DNA of 64,000 nt from Paulownia fortunei. Its lineage: Eukaryota; Streptophyta; Magnoliopsida; Lamiales; Paulowniaceae. The translations under genes and the position numbers were made by a program. How positions within the stretch are numbered: the first letter of the stretch is position 1; every line of letters starts with the position of its first letter. A model generated the notes under the pieces. The model was not told where the DNA came from. It did not search any database and was given only the letters and a program-made list of their open reading frames with translations. The stretch spans positions 16,895,993 to 16,959,992 of the forward strand of contig CM033109.1 in the NCBI GenBank assembly GCA_019321725.1, read 5' to 3'. Shown here piece by piece: positions 34,241 to 46,274 of the stretch.

Positions 34241-35590
34241 GGGAATTTTGGTTATCTAATTTTCTTTTACTTTTTGTATATGCATAACTGGTTTTTGGGG
34301 AGTAAGTGTGTATAAACTATTTGTTAATGCACCAAAAAAGATCAAAGAAGAATTTCTAAAAATATAACAACTTCCATCTTTTATTGAAAAACTAAAACCT
34401 TCTCTATCTAAAACTAAAATCGAGATAATATTCTTAATCAATTCTGGTATGTAAAAATAATTGTTTAAAATGAACTTAAAACCATTATCTAAAGCTAAGT
34501 ACACAGTTCCTATGGCTAATGCAGCAACTCTTGCTCTATTCCCCTTGCACAAATGTGTGTCTCCTCTATTTAGCTTCCTACTTCCCCACATCACCTGCAA
34601 ATCATTGCATAGATATAAGCCACAGCCAGTATTCAATATCCAAGAAGCATCGTTAATTGATAAGTTAACTTCAACAAAGTAAATACCCGGACCTTTCATG
34701 AATGTCTTCTCTATTTAGCTTCCTACTTTCCCACATCACCTATAAATCATTGTATAGATGTGAGCCACAACCAATATCCAATATCCAAGAAGCATCGTTA
34801 ACTGATAACTTCAACAAAGTAAATACCCGAACCTTCAAACTTGTAAGAAACTCCTTGCAGTTTCTTTTCCAATGCCTAATTTTGTTGCAATGGTGGCATT
34901 TATCTTTAGACTTATTAGAGACCTTTGAGACTCTACCCTTGGCCTTGAATCTTTTGGATTTAGAGGAACCATTCCCATTTTCTCCATTCTTCTTGGGCTT
35001 TGCAACTTTTGAATTGGATGAGGATCCAATCATCAAGACCAGCTTCTCCTTTTTCATGGTGGATTCAGTCGTCTTCAACATGTTGACCAGCTCAGTGATG
35101 CTAGTCTCCATCTTATGCATGTTGAAGTTCACAACAAAGGAGTCAAACGATGGTGGCATAGACTGCAGGATAAGATCCACATAGAGTTCATTGTCCATAA
35201 TGACTCTAAGGGTCTTGAGCCTTTCTATTAGGTTTATCATTTTCAGCCCATGATCATGAACTGAAGAGCCCTCCATCATACAGGTCCTGAAAAGCTCTTT
35301 CGAGATATGATATCTCGCCTACCTAGTATATTCACTATACAACTCTTGTAAGTGAACATCGATAGCATACGTATGCGCATGAACCTCGTGTTGCCTTTAC
35401 AATATGTTTGACATCAATGCCATCATATAGCACCGGGCTTGCAGATCGTTATCGACTTATTGCAGATACTCTGCAAGCTCCTCCTCCATTGTATTCTTTG
35501 GTGGCCTTGTCGAAGGAGGAGTCTCAAGTGTATATGCTCTCTTTGCAGATTACAACACAATATTGAGGTTTCTTAGCTAATCGATAAAAT
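34241..35590 (-). pseudogene. Copia-A gag and protease
   Basis: The gag N-terminal part lies at about 35,590-35,280. A 179-codon open stretch at 35,279-34,740 covers HDHGLKMINLIERLKTLRVI, SFDSFVVNFNMHKMETSITE, a basic region, the zinc knuckle CHHCNKIRHWKRNC (intact CCHC), and the protease motif ASWILDIGCGSHLYNDL. A second protease start with ASWILNTGCGLYLCNDLQ follows at 34,699-34,256, running into NNYFYIPELIKNIISI. The active-site DTG appears as DIG in one copy and NTG in the other. The duplicated segment is described separately. Confidence 0.85.
34563..34840. repeat. Tandem duplication across the copia-A protease active site (about 140 bp units)
   Basis: 34,563-34,705 and 34,706-34,840 repeat CTATTTAGCTTCCTACTT, CCCACATCACC, ATATCCAAGAAGCATCGTTAA and CTTCAACAAAGTAAATACCCG with small differences. 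Each unit encodes the ASWIL...CNDL active-site segment, so the protease start is present twice. Confidence 0.88.
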
Positions 35591-37278
35591 TGGACTAGTG
35601 AGTTTATTTGCGTCAAGTATGGATGTAATAGGATTTTAGCCATTTTAAAAATGGATGATCTACAATAGACGATGGCAAAAAATGATTAAACTATTGTACA
35701 TACATTTTATTTATAATAAGGTCATTAATCATAAATGTCTTCTACTATTTTATTCGAATTCCATTACCTTTAATAGACATTCGGAAATCTTATTTCCTAA
35801 TGGGCTTGAGGTCCAATTAGTGCATTCCACACCCTAATTTTATGAGCCCATGAAATGAACCAAAAGGTGGTAACTCTTTAATGATTATATCACTATATAA
35901 CCCTCAATATATTTTGCCTCACTTCTTCCCATATGCCCCAATTTTATGAGTCCATATGGTACTAAGTGTTAATCAAGACCTATCAAACATCCATGTAAAT
36001 GGAGCATCTAAACCTCCCATGACTCATGATCGAGGTAGAGACGAGTCTAATCTACGAGCATCTCTATGCTTAGTGAGTGGCCACAACTTTCCTCCATTAA
36101 GTCATCCCACGACTCATGGCCAATGACAGAATGTGGTAGCATCGTCATGTCACTTATTTTTTATAGTAGTCATGGATCAATGAGTCCTACTCAACTTGTC
36201 TATATTTGATTGAAATAGAATTTTTCATAAAAATTCTTTAATTTTTGAAAAATTAAGTGGGGTTTGTTTATTGCCAAGACCTCATCAATTTAATTGGTTG
36301 GTTTATTTAAGGCATGCCATCACATGTGCACAAAAATTAAATTAACCCTAACATGCATCTAATGTATACTAAAATAAACGGGATGATCATAGCCCTTACC
36401 TATGCGACCCAATTGAGCAAAAATTGGGTCTAGGTCAATTTAAGGGTAATAAAATGGTAACCTACACTATTACATTTATGTATCCCATGCATATATGGGC
36501 CCTGGATCTCGAGCCTCCATGGTCCTTCCTTCTTTCATCCTAAATTCTACTCTCTTGTAGAAAATAAAGGTACAATTACATCAAATTGAATAAGAGGCTC
36601 GTAGGCCCCGAATTAAAACCTAAAGAAAAGAAAAACAACCATTCACAATGGTCCAAGGCTCTATGATCATCCCAACATACATGCCAATCACATTCATCAC
36701 ATGAACTGAAAGCATAAAAATTTATCGAGTTGTTTACTTTTACATTTTTTGAAAATTAGGCATCTTATCTAATTTTGTGAAAAACCATTTTTCAAATATT
36801 CCAAAATTAACAATCAATTCCAAAATATTAAAATCAGATTTTAAAAAATAAAAATTACACAAAATTGGAGAAGATAGCCAAAAGCTACAGTCGCCCTGTC
36901 TACCATCCGCCGTCATATGGCTTTGGCTGGCGACTTTCACCGTTTGGTCTTCCATTTTGCTTTGCCAACTTGCATCCCATGCATTGGCTATTATTTTGAT
37001 TTTATTCGGGCTGAAAAATTCTCATCAACGAGCTAGCGTGCGGGAGCTCAACGCATGCTCAAGTTAACGGGGAAGAATTCTTTATGCCTTTGACAAAACC
37101 TTAATAATATTTAAGCAAAAATGAAGATATATAATATTTTAACATTTAAAATAATTCTATGTGCAATAATTAAATTTAAACATGCCCTAATTTATAAAAA
37201 TACAATTCATGCAAACTAGTTTATCACATAAACTAATATATTAATTCACACATAAACTATTAATATATTGCTAACCGT
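35591..37278 (-). other. 5' leader of copia A, including a GC-rich patch
   Basis: Between PBS and gag. The gag-proximal part matches the leaders of C, F and G (minus-strand GCCATGAGTCGTGGG, ATGGGCTCATAAAATTGGGG). A GC-richer patch lies at about 36,880-37,070 (GTCGCCCTGTCTACCATCCG, GCTAGCGTGCGGGAGCTC), at the place of the cassette in other copies. No protein is supported. Confidence 0.65.
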
Positions 37279-37291
37279 GGCTCTAATACAA
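37279..37291 (-). other. Primer-binding site of copia A
   Basis: Plus text GGCTCTAATACAA; minus TTGTATTAGAGCC, two changes from the initiator-Met site TGGTATCAGAGCC. One base separates it from the LTR. Confidence 0.8.
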
Positions 37292-37292
37292 C

Positions 37293-39398
37293 TGTTAGGT
37301 TCACTATGACCATAAGGTAAGCGCAGTGAAAATTAAAAATTTAATAAAAATATACATTAACAATTAATGCTCTACCTCTGGTAACTGAAAGCGATTTAAT
37401 GATCGGCAATATATAAATAGTATTTAATTAAATAGTATAATTAAATATTATGAATATTGATACCTTCTTGACTCATTTGTTACCAATGCAAGGAATGGGG
37501 TAATCAATTGCCGGATGGTTGTAAATACACCTCAAAGAAGTCCACACGTTCTCCCTCCAAAGAAAGTCCACACCTTGGACAAAAACACCAAAAATAATAA
37601 AATTGCTAGTTTATACTATTTTCTTTTCTAGCCTAGTGTGGAGTGAACTTATAACCTTTCAATCCAACTTGTGAATTAAAAATTAAAGTTTATTCAATTA
37701 TTCTTAATTTAACTTGTAAAAGAAGAACAATTAAAATATGCACTTGACCAATACAAGAGAAGAGAAAAGAAAGACAAAATGAAGAAAATAATTTTTCTTC
37801 TAATTCTTGCTATGGCCGAAAATTACAAGAGTGTTGAATAGATAAATTTTGTCTTCAATATATCGTATATATAAGGAGGCTACAAAAAATAGGGCAACCC
37901 TAATTTCATCCTCACATGGTAATTAGTTTGTATGGAAAAGTCTCACTTTCCTTAACAAACTAAAAACACATGCACAAAAATAAATCTTTCGTTTTTTTTT
38001 TCATTATGGCCGAATTTTGCTTGCAAAATTAGGGTGACATTTGCTCATTTTATCTTGTCTTCCAAGCTATGAATTTATCCCATAAATTCATATGTGTAAT
38101 ATCATATATTATTTAAATAAGTAAATCTTATTCACTTATTTAATCTAATTAATTAAATTAGTCCAAGTCAATCAATTAATTTATTCACTCCAATTAGATT
38201 CCTAATCTAATTAGGTCCAATTAAATAGTCCTACTATGTAATTGAATAATTAATATAATCTTTAAATTAATTAATCCAATTAATTAATTATATCCAACCC
38301 CTTGGATGATTATAGACTAGAGATGTTTCATTCCAAATTGTGTGTGACCCTTTAGGTTCACTTCTAAGCTAGTAGTGGACTTGCAACATTTGCAACTTAT
38401 GAATAATAATTATTTCAATTAATTAATATAATTAATTAATTTACTAGGAATTAACTCCTTAATTCCTAGAACCTTACTATCCGTGAAAACACCTAGCGAG
38501 TAATCACGATAAACTAGTCTTAATGAAATAACAAGTGATCCTATTCCAGTTATGAGTACCATGTATGTAAGGTCTTTCCATTAATTAATCTCCCGATTGA
38601 GTGTAGGGCATGGATAATAGTCGAAACCCTAATCGACTCAATATCTATGATTTCATTTTAAATTGCAGTAACTCTTAATGAATTATTAGAAACCCTTTTC
38701 TAATATTCACTCTGCCTTTGACAAGGTCTTCCGAGTCACGAACTATGAAAACATAGAAGATTCACTTGTTCTACCCGACAAATGACGAATTCTTTGTTGG
38801 CCACTCATTATTAACCTTTACACTCATAAATACAACACCCAACATAACCCCTTTATGATTGTCAGGTAATCAGAGGATACATCTAAGAAAGGCATTACAC
38901 GTATAAGGTTACCATGGTACCTCAAGTCAAAGGACTAGTCGTGTACTATCGTAATGTAGAAATTCTTAATTCGACATTTGGGATTTCCAACTAAGAATTT
39001 CAAGTAGGTCAGTTAAGTGTACTTGTTCTCTAATAAGCACCCACATACATATACTTGCATCTCTACATTGATGTCCATGGAATAGGACATCCTCATCTTA
39101 CCAGCATACATCGTATGCGCGAGTCTTATTCGGCTATTCGATGTTCCTTTTCAAAAAGGCCTCGACTTGGAACATAGTTTAAGATCAAAGTCATAGAAGC
39201 ATGTTCCACGATCGCCATCATATGCGCGACCATACCCCATACCTATAATTAATCTAAGGACTTTATCTAATGTGCAATAAATAAATATGATCTATAAGAT
39301 AAAGAAAATGCCTTTAATAAATGTATTACAACTGAGAAAGTCTATTACAAGAGTAAATAATGGCCAATCTAATTGACGTGCCGGACACTACTCTAACA
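37293..39398 (-). repeat. Copia-A 5' LTR (2,106 bp)
   Basis: On plus from TGTTAGGTTCAC to ACTACTCTAACA. A minus-strand TATA-like run TTATATATACG lies near 37,865-37,876. It contains all family blocks. Confidence 0.9.
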
Positions 39399-40187
39399 TT
39401 CACAATCTCCAAACTTATTTCTTTTCATGAACATAAATTGTGATGGTTTTGTTGCACATTGTCCTTGCTCATACCCCTAAATGCATTCATCTATGCCCTC
39501 AACATGTCTGCATATAACCCATTGATAAGATTGTGCACAAAATGTTACATCTTAAGCTCTCTTAGGGATAATCATTAGTTTTTCAGGTTGTAAGTAGTAG
39601 TTGTAGTGAGTTTCAAAAAATAAAGTCGAATGGTGGTCATTCATATGTATTTCATATGCCATTCTTTGAAAATGTCTCAAAGCGGTAATTAGTGAATAAA
39701 ATGTGATCTTGCTAGGCTCGAAAGGCACAAACGAGTCAAAGATGGCCTAAATCATTTTCATGTTTGCTAGTTATCTAGGATTTTACCTCAAAGAGTAATC
39801 AAGGAAGTTCTAGAATACCACAAAATGATCAATACAACTCATTGAAAGCAAAATCCAACACCAAGTAGCATGTAATTCACAAGATTTTGACACAACATGT
39901 TCAATGAACATTTAATATTCATGACAAAGATCAAATACACGCAAGAATTACCATGTCACAAGACTAGCAATATTTCTTTCCTATAGACTCTAAACAATAT
40001 CAATTAGGTATCATTATATACAATTGATAATCAAGTTATTCATTCAATCACAAAATATAAACTCACTAAGTTTGTCAACAAAGTATGCTTGTTCTCGACT
40101 TCATCACACACATTATGTAATACATGCATAATTCATCCATAAAAAAAATAGCTCAAGAGCATGCATCCTTTGGTGTCCTTGTAAAGT
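39399..40187 (-). other. Gypsy-2 3' non-coding region
   Basis: Homologous to about 12,900-13,900 of gypsy-1 (TTCACAATCnCCAAACTTAT, CAAACGAGTCAAA, CTAGTTATCTAGGATTT, GCAAAATCCAnCACCAAGTA). No ORF is supported. Confidence 0.65.
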
Positions 40188-40620
40188 TCATGCACCACCA
40201 AGAAAATGAGAACCTATAACCATGAAGAGGAAACAAAGAAAAACATGCACAAACAAAATAAAATAAAAATAATGGATAAATAAATAACTAAAGTAAAAGA
40301 TAGAGAGAAGTAGTTCTAAGTTGTAGTCATTAGCTTGACTTTGTAACCTCTGTGGGGAGTCCATGAGATAGATGGTGGACTTGTGACAGTCAATGCCACC
40401 CCCAAAGTAGTACTTCAACCTCTGCCCATTCACTTTTAAAATGGTATTTTCTAAAGTGGACACTTCAATGATCCCTGAAGGAAAGACTCTTGTCACCATG
40501 AAGGGCCTCAGCTATCTTGATTTCAACTTGCCCAGAAAGAGTCTAAACTATGAGTTGTATAAAAACACAGAATCTCCCTCGGCAAACTCTCTCTTTGCAA
40601 TCCATTTATCATGCCAATGT
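40188..40620 (-). pseudogene. Gypsy-2 integrase C-terminal end
   Basis: The minus strand encodes MVTRVFPSGIIEVSTLENTI then LKVNGQRLKYYFGGG, the usual VTKVFPxGxxEI...FKVNGQRLKxY end of the plant gypsy polyprotein. A hydrophobic run then follows to a stop near 40,188; it is probably readthrough of 3' sequence, not a true membrane domain. Separated from the rest of the integrase by copia G. Confidence 0.75.
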
Positions 40621-42674
40621 TGTTAGAATATGATGCCCAACGCCCAATTAGATTAGGTATATTGTACTCTTTTCTTTTGTAAAGATAATCTTATTGGAAA
40701 TCATATTAATAAAAATGCACTTTCTTTATCTTGCACATTAGGTAAATTTCTTAGATCAAATTTAGCTATGGGGTATGGTCGCGTATATGATGGCGATCTA
40801 TTTTCTTTTGTAAAAACAAACTTATTAGAAATCAAATTAATAAAAAGACACTTTCTTTATCTTATGTCTTGCATTTTTTTCAGCACATTAGGTAAATTTC
40901 TTAGACCAAATTTAGCTATGGGGCATGATCGCGTATATGATGGCAATCATGAAACATGCCTCTAAGACTTTAGTCTCAAATAAGTTTCGAGTCGAGGGCT
41001 TTTTGAGATGGATATCAAATAGCTCAGTTAAACTGATGCATGCTTGTAAGACGAGGATGTCACATTTCATTGGCATTAGCATAAAGACTCAAGTGCATGT
41101 ATGTGGGTGCTTGTTAGAGAACAGATACACCGAATATGGCCTATAGAAATTTTTTAGCTAGAGGCTTTGACTGTCAAAATAAAAAAATTTGTGTTGAGAT
41201 AGTACATGGCCAGTCCTCGAACTTGAGGCACGAAATAAGAAATATGTTTACTCACTATTTTACCGAAAACTAGATGACCATGATTACTTGGTAGGTGTTT
41301 TCATGGATAGTGGAGTTCTTGGAATTAAGGAGTTAATTTTAAGTGGATTAATTAATTAGATTAATTAATCATATTATTGTTATTTATAAGTTACAAATAT
41401 TGTAAGCCCACTACAAGTTTAGTTGTGAACATAAGAGGGTCACACATATTTATGGAAAGTAACATTTCTATTTTGAAAATTTTTAATATTATAAAATTAA
41501 TTAATATTGATTAATTAATTAATTAAAGGTTTTATTTTATTTTAATGGTTAAATTAAAATACTCAATTGAATAATTGGATTATTCAATTGGACTTATTTT
41601 GATTAGGAAGCCCAGCTGGAGTAAATTAAAATTAATCAATTGGATTGATTTATGGACTTTTTAAGTCCAAGCCCCCCAAAAAAAAATTAAAGTAGATCAC
41701 TTAAGAAGCCCACAAAAATATGAAAAAGATAATTAAAATAAATATAATTTACTTAATTAATATATTTATAAATAAATAAATAAATAGTGACTAATTTTTA
41801 TGTGATAAAAATCGACCTCTAGGATTTTTATTATATATATATATATTTATGATATATATTTGATATATATCTCTTGATATTATTTAAAGAGTTCAAATAA
41901 ATATCAAGAATGTATGTACATAATTTTTTATTACTAATGTAGTTTCAAATAAGTCCACATACACTGGAGATAAAGGATAAGATTTGTTGGAGGATTTAGA
42001 ATCCTTCCAAGATCACACTTGAGATCATTCAAGATTGATAGAGCTTTCCAAGTGTTTGGAGAATTAAATTTTCAGCCCTACATATAGGGAAAGGGTCAAA
42101 AATTCCATAGAGTTTTTGAAAAAATTATTTTGTCTTATCTTTTACTTTTCTCCAAGAAAAAGAAACAAAAAGATAGAAAAAAAAATGTTTCTTGAAAATC
42201 TTATTTTCTTGTTCTTTAAGGAAAATTGTTTTCTTGATATTCTCCCATATCAAAATTTCAATTACCTAAAGAATTCATCTTTATTATTCTTGATAGCTTG
42301 TTCTTAATCAATCAATTGGGTTAAAGGACAAAATTTACTCCAGAACTTGTTTAGAAAATAATTTTAAGGAAGCTAGCGAATCCTTTTAATCGATATTGCT
42401 TTTCATATCGTGTACCTGATAGATAGGAGACACGTGGACCCGATGAGATTGATAAGCTAGGAATATCATAATTGATTGCTCGTTCCCTACAACAATCGGA
42501 GTGCTCAAAGTATTAATCTAAAATTTAATATATTTGTTTATATATTCACTTGAATAAGCGTAATCATTGGAATCACTTTCCAATAGAGAAAATATATTTA
42601 TGTGATAAATCCTTGTTATAATAAAAAAATTATTTTTTCATTGCGCTTGCCCTACAATTATAGCGAACCCAACA
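40621..42674 (+). repeat. Copia-G 5' LTR (2,054 bp)
   Basis: Starts TGTTAGAATATGATGCCC and ends GCGAACCCAACA. It carries an internal tandem duplication (40,667-40,950) and lacks about 345 bp that the 3' LTR retains around 46,500-46,860. Confidence 0.88.
40667..40950. repeat. Tandem duplication inside the copia-G 5' LTR
   Basis: Two units share TTTTCTTTTGTAAA, CTTATTnGAAATCA, CACTTTCTTTATCTT, GCACATTAGGTAAATTTCTT and GATCGCGTATATGATGGC/GGTCGCGTATATGATGGC. They span about 40,667-40,798 and 40,799-40,950. The repeat lies in the U3-side part of the LTR. It is not present as a duplication in other copies. Confidence 0.8.
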
Positions 42675-42675
42675 G

Positions 42676-42688
42676 TGGTATCAGAGTC
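42676..42688 (+). other. Primer-binding site of copia G
   Basis: TGGTATCAGAGTC, one base after the LTR end; one transition from TGGTATCAGAGCC (initiator-Met tRNA). Confidence 0.88.
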
Positions 42689-44400
42689 ATGGTTTCGCTT
42701 ATTCAATGAGTTTCATATTTGTGTGCATGATTTAAATTGTTTAAATTCATGTTTAGCATGATAAATTTGATTTTGCATGATTACTACAATTGATGATTGG
42801 GATTTTATTTTAATTATATTTTTTTAAATTATTTAAATATTAAAAATAAAAAAAGGAACACAAAACAAGTTGCGTTGTGATGGGTGTGGGACACCCGATG
42901 GCTGCGCGCGACAACAGCAAGCAGGATGCTTATTGCATCACACATAGGCAGGGTGCTTGCCCTACCTGCACACAGCGAGGCGTTGCAGGCACACCTACAG
43001 CGCTATGTACCCGCAGGCAACCAGCCTACGTGAGGTCCTTGCATATACGATGGGCAGTCGTCGTGCTGCTCGTTGCGTCATTTTTTTTAGTTCGTTTCAT
43101 TTTTTATTTTTTAGAATTTTAAAATTAAATGTTAGTTTAGTAATTTCTAAAAAATTACTTTTCAAGCAATTAAAGTTATCCTAAATTGAAAATTATGTTT
43201 AACAACTTGGTAAATTTACATGTTTTGATAATTGGATGTGATGTTTATTATGAGAATGTATGGGATGATCATAAGCCATTGGACTAATGTAATTAGTTTT
43301 ATTTATTATTTTTTAGTTTTAAAATAGGGTCTGTGAGCCTCTTATTCCATTTATATATGTTGTTTATTTTCTGCAAAGAGAGTAGAATAGGTAGTAAGTC
43401 TTTTTTTCTTGGAGGATGAAGGAGAATCAATAAAGAGGTTCCAATGAAGACCCATGATTATATCGGATACAATTATGTATTAGAATAAATTCTATTTAGT
43501 TTTATTACCCTTACACTGCCCTTAGGTCCATTTTTTGCTCAAATGGACCACATAGGATTTGTTCATGATCATCTATTTATTTAAGCATGCATTAGATGCA
43601 TGCTTAGAATTTTATTTAATGCTTTTATGATTGCGCAATGATATTATAATGTCATGTATTAAATAACCAACATAATTTTAATTATGATAAGGTCTTGGAT
43701 AAAATCAAAACCCCACTTAATTTATAAAATTAAGTAAAAGAATTTTTAATAAAATTCAATTTCAAACAAAAAATGGACAATTTAGGTAGGGCCTATCGCT
43801 CCATGCCTACCATCAAAGGTAGAGAGATGACGACCGCTACCACACTTGATCGCTGGCCATGAGTCGTGGGTGGTCTTGTATTGGAAAGTTGTGATCTCTA
43901 CCAAACATAGAGATGCTCGTGGGATGAAATCGTCATTATATTAGCCATGAGTTATGGGATATCTTGATGCTCCATCTACACGAATGTTTAATAGGTGTTG
44001 TTTGACACTTAGTACCATGTAACTCATAAAATTGGAGTATACGGGAAGAGGTGAGGCAAAACAAACTTGAAGGTTATATAATACAATGATCAAAGAGTTG
44101 ACTACTGATAGAAATATTTCATGGGCTCGTAAAATTGGGGTTTGAAATATTTTCGATGGACCTCAAGCCCACTAGGAGATTCAATTTCCCAAACTTCCAT
44201 TAAGGGTGATGGAATTCGATAAAAATAGTGGGAGACATTTAGTATTAAAGACCTTATATTAAATGAATATATTTTTCCATAGTTTACTCATTTTCTACGT
44301 CATGCATATTTTGTAGATTTTTCTACTAAAATAGTAAAGAATCCACTAGCAACAATCCTTAAACAAAACAAATTAATTTAATCAAACTTTGTCGATTGGC
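42689..44400 (+). other. 5' leader of copia G, with GC-rich cassette
   Basis: AT-rich leader with a sharply GC-rich cassette at about 42,870-43,078 (phrases GGACACCCGATGGCTGCGCG, GCAGGGTGCTTGCCCTACC, CTACAGCGCTATGTACCCGC). From about 43,250 it matches the conserved leader part of A, C and F (GGCCATGAGTCGTGGG, AACTCATAAAATTGGAG). Short ORFs in the cassette are frame-free consequences of GC content. Confidence 0.7.
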
Positions 44401-44990
44401 TAAGAAACCTAAGATAGTCCTTCAATCTAAGAAGAAGGCATATGTCCTCGATGTCTGCCTCTTTCGGTTCCACCAAAGGATATTGCTTCATGTTGATGAC
44501 AATCTGCAGGTTCGATGCTACATGCTGGTATCAATGTCAAATGAGCTGCAGAGGTAGAATGAGGATCAAGATACTGCTTATGGGATCCTCCTTCACCAAC
44601 AAGAGTTGTATGGTAAATACACTCGACAGATAAGATATCATGTGATTAAGGGCTCTACAGTCCATGACCATAGATTGAAGATGATAGCTCTCATTGAAAG
44701 ACTGGCGACCCTTGGAGTAGCTATGGAAAACAAACTCAATACGGACCTTCTGAGCTTTGTTGTGAACTTTAACATGCACAACAAAGAGACTAGTCTCACT
44801 GAACTTGTGAACATATTAAAGACGGCTGATTCTACCATGAAAAAAGACAATCTGGTTTTGCTTGTTGGATCCTCTTCTAGATCGAAGGCTGCAAAGACAA
44901 AGAGAGAAAAGAGGAAAGGAAGGAGTTCCTCCAAATCCAACAAGCTGAATGCAAAGGGCGGTGTCAAGAAGGTTTCTTCTCAAGCTAATA
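44401..44990 (+). pseudogene. Copia-G gag, zinc knuckle deleted
   Basis: The gag N-terminal part is decayed at 44,430-44,605, then an open stretch begins at 44,606 with STVHDHRLKMIALIERLATL, LLSFVVNFNMHNKETSLTEL, VNILKTADSTMKK, and a basic tail. Where element A has the CCHC knuckle, G passes directly from SSQANNK to YLVSLKSSGIYFV, so the knuckle is missing by an apparently in-frame deletion. The open frame continues into protease. Confidence 0.85.
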
Positions 44991-45310
44991 ACAAGTATCT
45001 TGTAAGCCTGAAGAGTTCAGGTATATATTTTGTTAAAGTTAACTTGTCTGTTAACAATGCTTCTTGGGTATTGGATACCAGTTGTAGCTCACATATTTGC
45101 AATGATTTGCAAATAATGACAAGAAGTAGAAAGCTCGATGGAGGAGAAATGGTTATAAGGATGGGGAACGGAGTAAGAGTTATTGCATTAGCTATATGCA
45201 CCATTAATCTAGTTTTTGAGAATAATTCTATAATAGTTTTGAACAATTGTCTTTTCATTCTAGATATTATTAAGAGCATTATCTCTATTCCGATTTTAGA
45301 TAGATAAGGT
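44991..45310 (+). pseudogene. Copia-G protease
   Basis: Continues the same open frame: NASWVLDTSCSSHICNDLQ (usual DTGCGSHIC), with the active-site Gly changed to Ser, then RMGNGVRVIALAI and LNNCLFILDIIKSIISI, ending at a stop at 45,305. Length and order match the protease of A. Confidence 0.82.
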
Positions 45311-45449
45311 TTTAGATTTACCATTGAGAATGGAATTTTTTTCAAATTTCAAACATTCTGATTTTATCTATTCAAGTTCTTTGATGAATTGTTTATATAT
45401 TGTTACTCTCCATAATCCTATTCTCACAATTCAACAAAAAAAATATTAG

Positions 45450-46274
45450 ATAATCATAGTTCCATGAGCCTATGGCACGCAAGATTAGGGTGTATTTCTG
45501 AGAAAAAGATTAACAAGTTGGCATAATTGCTTAACCTAAAGGGCGAGCAAGAACTGCCTACATGTGAGTCTTGTCTCAAAGGAAAGATGATCAAATCTCC
45601 ATTTGTGGGACAAGTGGAGCGAGCCAAATATATATTGGATTTGATTCATACAGATGTAGGTGGGCCACTAAGTGTTACTGCCCGAGGGAACTATAACTGC
45701 TTCTTAACCTTTACCGATGACTTCTCTAAGTATGGTTATGTGTACTTTTTAAGGTACAAGTTTGAAATATTTCAAAAGTTCAAAGAATTCAGAAGTGAAG
45801 TAGAGAAACAAATTGGCTTAAGTATAAACACTCTTTGATCTGATCGATGAGGTAAATACCTAAGCACAGAGTTTTTAGATTATCTAAAAGAGAATGGGAT
45901 TCTCACACAGTGAACTCTTCCTGTTACTCCACAACTTAACAAAGTTGCGGAGTACAGGAATTGAACCTTATTGGACATGGTCTGATCCATGATGAGCTCC
46001 ACTACATTGCCTTCTGGGCTTTTGCCTTGGAAATGGTGGCATATCTATTAAATAGGGTACCATCTAATGCCATGCCCAAAACACCATATGAAATGTGGTT
46101 CGATAAGACACCTTTTTATAAATACCTTTGGGTAAAAGGGTGTGTTGCTTATGTGAATCAACAAGTGAGAGATAAGTTGGATATGAGATCCAACTTATGA
46201 AAATTCTTAGGGTATCCAAAGTAGTCTATCGGATACTATTCCTTTGATGCCTCGGAAGAAAAGGTGTTTATTTT
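45450..46274 (+). pseudogene. Copia-G integrase
   Basis: Gag-pre-integrase remnant at 45,460-45,530 (LWHARLG-like). At 45,527-45,838: CESCLKGKMIKSPFVGQVER, DLIHTDVGGPLSV (first catalytic Asp), FTDDFSKYGYVYFL. A stop follows, then SDR-GKYLSTEF around 45,840 (second Asp) and a block around 45,930-45,990 where the NGVAERRNRTLLDMV segment is damaged. At 45,961-46,200: MVAYLLNRVPSNAMPKTPYE, then MWFDKTPFYKYLWVKGCVAY. It breaks off near 46,274 in the KVFILSQ-type end, where LTR sequence begins. Confidence 0.83.

Larger units (their letters stand above)
30227..39398 (-). mobile_element. Long-LTR Ty1/copia element 'A'
   Basis: Minus-strand element: 5' LTR 39,398-37,293, PBS 37,291-37,279, leader to about 35,590, gag/protease, integrase, RT/RNase H, polypurine tract, and 3' LTR 31,609 to about 30,227 (truncated). 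It is the best preserved coding copy of its family in the window, but stops and lost catalytic residues are present. Its right flank is gypsy-2 3' sequence (TTCACAATCTCC); the left flank is a deletion junction with B, so no target duplication can be tested. Confidence 0.9.

Noticed and set aside
40188..40330. Putative membrane domain at the end of the gypsy-2 integrase frame
   Set aside because: The hydrophobic run follows the conserved LKVNGQRLKYY end and is best explained by readthrough into T-rich 3' sequence.
42877..43184. Two open frames of 75-81 codons
   Set aside because: They are in the GC-rich leader cassette of copia G and overlap in different frames; no protein features.
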